Shown piece after piece: positions 24,993-26,992 of a stretch of 26,992 nucleotides of DNA. Made by a program: the position numbers and the translations under genes. Under the pieces are notes generated by a model that was not told where the DNA came from, ran no database searches, and saw nothing but the letters and a program-made list of their open reading frames with translations. The first letter of the stretch is position 1. Every line of letters begins with the position of its first letter. Origin of the DNA: Clostridia bacterium (GTDB taxonomy: Bacteria > Bacillota_A > Clostridia > Christensenellales > Aristaeellaceae). Location: the NCBI GenBank assembly GCA_017518705.1, contig JAFWUC010000007.1:1-26992 (forward strand), in the 5' to 3' direction.

Positions 24993-25721
24993 TTACAGTC
25001 CGAAGATCTGGGAATTCTCCCGGGCGTCCAGTATGGCTCTGGCCATGTAGAAGTCCGACGCGGTGGTGATCTTTATGTTTTCGATGGGGCCTTCCACGGG
25101 GTGCAGGGTGGCGCCGTAGTGGTTCATGAGCGTGGCGGAGTCTATCGCGGTAAGATAGCCTTCCTTGCGGGCACGCACATGGGCGGAATACAGATCCTCG
25201 AGGAAGAACGCCTGGGGCGCCCTGACCCTGCGGGCGGAGGAACGGTCCACCACGTCGGCGATGTGCCCGTCGGGGCCCAGGGTCATTATGGTCTCTACCA
25301 CGCCCGACACGGTCACGGCGTTGCCGTTTTCCCGGGCGCAGGCGATCACGTTTTCGATTATGTCAGTGTCTATCAGCGGGCGCACGCCGTCGTGCAGCAA
25401 CACGAGGATGTCCTTCGTGTCGCGCTCGCTTTCGCGGATGGCCTTAAGGCCGTTGAATATGCTGTCCATGCCGGTCGCGCCGCCGGGGACGATTATGTTG
25501 ACCTTGCTGATGTCAAAGCGCTTCACCAGCTGCTTGAGCTGGGGAATGCGGTTTTCCAGGCACACCACGCAGATGGAGTCTATGCCGGGAGAAAGCTGGA
25601 AATATTCCAGGGTGTGGATGATTATGGGCTTTCCGGAAAGCACCAGGAACTGTTTGGGCGTGGTGGCGCCGCTTAAGCGGGAGCCGGTACCGCCGGCGAA
25701 GATAAGGGCTATGTTTTTCAT
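24993..25721 (-). CDS. IspD/TarI family cytidylyltransferase
   Basis: A 242-residue CTP-dependent nucleotidyltransferase. The N-terminal loop is AGGTGSRLSGATTPKQF (9-25), followed by LSGKPIIIHTLEYF, the HDGVRP motif (110-115), and ENIKITTASDFYMA (214-227). IspD makes CDP-methylerythritol in the non-mevalonate isoprenoid pathway, and TarI makes CDP-ribitol for wall polymers. The AGG opening and PKQF/GKPIIIHTLE wording lean to the TarI-like side, but no tarJ or other isoprenoid gene is beside it, so the substrate is left open. GGGGAGG precedes the ATG at 25721. It is the first gene of a minus-strand operon from the promoter at 25753-25781. Confidence 0.85.
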   Translation of the reverse strand: MKNIALIFAGGTGSRLSGATTPKQFLVLSGKPIIIHTLEYFQLSPGIDSICVVCLENRIPQLKQLVKRFDISKVNIIVPGGATGMDSIFNGLKAIRESERDTKDILVLLHDGVRPLIDTDIIENVIACARENGNAVTVSGVVETIMTLGPDGHIADVVDRSSARRVRAPQAFFLEDLYSAHVRARKEGYLTAIDSATLMNHYGATLHPVEGPIENIKITTASDFYMARAILDARENSQIFGL

Positions 25722-25752
25722 GGAAACGCGCCTCCCCGTTTATCATAATACA

Positions 25753-25781
25753 ATTATAACAGAAATCCGGTGAGTGTTCAA
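25753..25781 (-). promoter_or_regulatory. Sigma-A promoter of the cytidylyltransferase-lacZ-rlmI-helicase operon
   Basis: On the minus strand, TTGAAC (25781-25776), a 17-base spacer and TATAAT (25758-25753). The start point would be near 25746, leaving a leader of about 25 bases with the GGGGAGG ribosome site. Confidence 0.85.
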
Positions 25782-25826
25782 GTGTTCGGGCGCAAAAACC
25801 CGGAGGCGGCGCGTTAAGTATACTAA

Positions 25827-25851
25827 ACTTTGAGTAGCATAAAATTTAACA
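25827..25851. promoter_or_regulatory. Possible operator, distal copy (ACTTTGA ... TTTAACA)
   Basis: ACTTTGA (25827-25833) and TTTAACA (25845-25851) recur in the same order at 25908-25923 near the predicted start of the regulator transcript. It lies between the divergent promoters, next to the 8-base palindrome AGTATACT (25817-25824). A binding site for the HTH-cupin regulator is inferred, not shown. Confidence 0.35.
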
Positions 25852-25871
25852 CGGATACAAGGCGTTATATG

Positions 25872-25900
25872 TTGACAAACGCGCCGGCATGTTGTTTAAT
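25872..25900 (+). promoter_or_regulatory. Sigma-A promoter of the HTH-cupin regulator and potA
   Basis: A consensus TTGACA (25872-25877), a 17-base spacer and TTTAAT (25895-25900). The transcript would start near 25907, about 53 bases before the GTG start at 25960. Confidence 0.85.
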
Positions 25901-25907
25901 AAAACAG

Positions 25908-25923
25908 ACTTTGAAGTTTAACA
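25908..25923. promoter_or_regulatory. Possible operator, proximal copy over the transcript start
   Basis: ACTTTGAAGTTTAACA at 25908-25923 repeats the two elements of the site at 25827-25851 with a shorter gap and contains the inverted arms ACTT/AAGT. It covers about +2 to +17 of the predicted regulator transcript, a typical place for autorepression. This is an inference from sequence alone. Confidence 0.35.
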
Positions 25924-25959
25924 AAACTAAACCAAGGTCGGTTTTCCGGAGGCGTTCAA

Positions 25960-26505
25960 GTGGAACTGATCGGCGAGAGAATAAAAAGGCTGCGGCTGCA
26001 GCGGGGGCTCACTCAGGAAGAGCTGGCGGACAGATGCGAGCTGTCCAAGGGCTTTATTTCGCTTGTGGAAAGGGACCTGACCTCCCCGTCCATCGCCACG
26101 CTGGAAGACATACTGGTGGCGCTGGGCAGCGACCTGGGCAGGTTTTTTGCCCGCTCCGGCAGCGAAAAGATAGTGTTCGGCGAGGAAGATATCTCCGTAA
26201 AGCAGGACGAGGAAGGCATCAGGGGCTCCATTAGCTGGCTGGTGCCCGACGCCCAGAAAAACGAGATGGAGCCCATACTTGTGGAGCTCGGGCCCGGCGG
26301 GGCAACTCAGCTCCAGGATCCCCACGAGGGCGAGGAAGTGGGCTACGTGCTGGGCGGCCAGATAATCATCGAACTGGGCGAACGGCGGGAAAAGGCCAAA
26401 AAGGGCGAAAGCTTCTGCTTCAAGCCCGATTCGCCCCACAGGATAGTCAACGGCGGCAAAAGCGTGAGCCGCTTCATCTGGGTGAGCACGCCGCCCACAT
26501 TCTGA
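25960..26505 (+). CDS. XRE-family transcription regulator with C-terminal cupin domain
   Basis: A 181-residue regulator. Residues 5-60 form an XRE-type helix-turn-helix (RIKRLRLQRGLTQEELADRC, then SKGFISLVERDLTSPS), and residues about 105-178 form a cupin sensor domain (HEGEEVGYVLGG, then FKPDSPHRIVN). The layout matches PuuR-like regulators of polyamine genes, and the ATPase gene potA follows 15 bases after its stop, so polyamine control of the pot operon is likely. The start is GTG at 25960 with GGAGG at 25948-25952; no better in-frame start is nearby. Autoregulation through the repeated sites upstream is possible. Confidence 0.9.
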   Translation: MELIGERIKRLRLQRGLTQEELADRCELSKGFISLVERDLTSPSIATLEDILVALGSDLGRFFARSGSEKIVFGEEDISVKQDEEGIRGSISWLVPDAQKNEMEPILVELGPGGATQLQDPHEGEEVGYVLGGQIIIELGERREKAKKGESFCFKPDSPHRIVNGGKSVSRFIWVSTPPTF

Positions 26506-26520
26506 TTCTGGAGGAAGAAC

Positions 26521-26992
26521 ATGCTGGAAGACGTCAAGCTCATAGAGCTCAAAAACATATGCAAATCATTCGGCGACACCCAGGTCTTAAAGGACATAAA
26601 CCTCTACATCCGCCGCAAGGAGTTCGTGACCCTGCTGGGTCCCAGCGGCTGCGGCAAGACCACCATGCTCAGGATAATCGGCGGCTTTGAGACCGCGGAT
26701 TCCGGAGAGCTCATATTCGACGGCAAGGACCTAAGCGGCGTGCCGCCTTACAAGCGCAGGGTCAACACGGTGTTCCAGAAGTACGCCCTGTTCACCCATA
26801 TGAACGTGTTCAACAACATCGCCTTCGGCCTGAAGCTCAAAACTCCCCAGGAACTGCTGCCGAATGTCGAGAACCCCTCCCGCGGCCAGGTGAAGGACGA
26901 GATCGCCCGCCGGGTCGAAAGGATGCTGAAACTCGTCAAAATGGAAAAATACGCTTCCCCTTCCGTGGACGCGCTCTCCGGCGGACAGCAGC
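26521..26992 (+). CDS. potA: Spermidine/putrescine ABC transporter ATP-binding protein PotA, partial (cut by right edge)
   Basis: The first 157 residues of an ABC ATPase. Walker A is GPSGCGKTT, the Q-loop region is VNTVFQKYALFTHMNVF, which is characteristic of PotA, and the ABC signature LSGGQQ comes at the edge. Between GLKLK and the helix before the signature there is an extra segment of about 13 residues (TPQELLPNVENPSRGQ) compared with typical PotA. GGAGGAAG lies ahead of the ATG. Linkage to the HTH-cupin regulator supports polyamine import; potB, potC and potD would be expected beyond the edge. Confidence 0.9.
   Translation, partial: MLEDVKLIELKNICKSFGDTQVLKDINLYIRRKEFVTLLGPSGCGKTTMLRIIGGFETADSGELIFDGKDLSGVPPYKRRVNTVFQKYALFTHMNVFNNIAFGLKLKTPQELLPNVENPSRGQVKDEIARRVERMLKLVKMEKYASPSVDALSGGQQ

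Noticed and set aside
23796..25676. 626-codon plus-strand frame opposite lacZ and the cytidylyltransferase
   Set aside because: Spans two clear genes and their junction on the other strand, with glycine/valine/histidine-rich content typical of antisense frames.
2..26992. Search for tRNA, rRNA, riboswitch, insertion sequence or phage attachment sites
   Set aside because: Nothing with supporting structure or sequence was recognised by eye; a covariance-model search would be needed to exclude small RNAs.

Overview
The window looks like a chromosomal stretch of a GC-rich Bacillota, most likely a gut-type clostridium. Evidence is the DegV and DUF1846 proteins, a VanW-family protein, the combination polA-coaE, tsaE-tsaB-rimI, membrane Mur ligase-ddl, and a HTH-cupin regulator next to potA. 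Genes are tightly packed, with strong GGAGG ribosome sites, GTG and TTG starts and stop/start overlaps. Despite the GC-rich composition, isoleucine is often AUA. No rRNA, tRNA, CRISPR, phage or insertion sequence was recognised. The assignment to class Clostridia is an inference and no genus is claimed.

Left part (1-5550): a secreted SH3-domain protein runs off the left edge on the minus strand, back to back with a plus-strand uroporphyrinogen decarboxylase-family gene (357-1472). A 250-base gap follows, holding a 15-base tandem repeat and a bidirectional terminator. A minus-strand block then reads vanW-like, degV, DUF1846 (5550 down to 1723), with a hairpin terminator between degV and the DUF1846 gene.

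Middle part (5551-18427): back-to-back sigma-A promoters drive the vanW-like gene to the left and a long plus-strand run to the right. The run is polA, coaE, a family-5 solute-binding protein, a galactokinase-family kinase, tsaE, tsaB, rimI, an alpha/beta hydrolase, a membrane-anchored Mur ligase, ddl and an MFS transporter. It mixes DNA repair, CoA synthesis, tRNA t6A modification, sugar phosphorylation and the D-Ala-D-Ala branch of peptidoglycan synthesis. Most junctions overlap or lie within about 30 bases, so much of it is probably one transcript.

Right part (18427-26992): a minus-strand operon reads IspD/TarI-like cytidylyltransferase, GH2 beta-galactosidase, RlmI-like methyltransferase and a nuclease-helicase fusion. 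It starts at a near-consensus promoter at 25753-25781 and ends at a hairpin terminator lying against the end of the MFS gene. Divergent from it, a consensus promoter drives a HTH-cupin regulator and the start of potA (polyamine ABC transporter ATPase), which is cut by the right edge.

Most of the window is ordinary core genome and I did not find a clearly new multi-gene system. The points most worth a second look are the Mur ligase whose N-terminal domain is membrane segments instead of the usual UDP-substrate domain, the nuclease-helicase fusion with an iron-sulfur cysteine set, the substituted active-site positions in the beta-galactosidase and the galactokinase-family kinase, and the 15-base tandem repeat.
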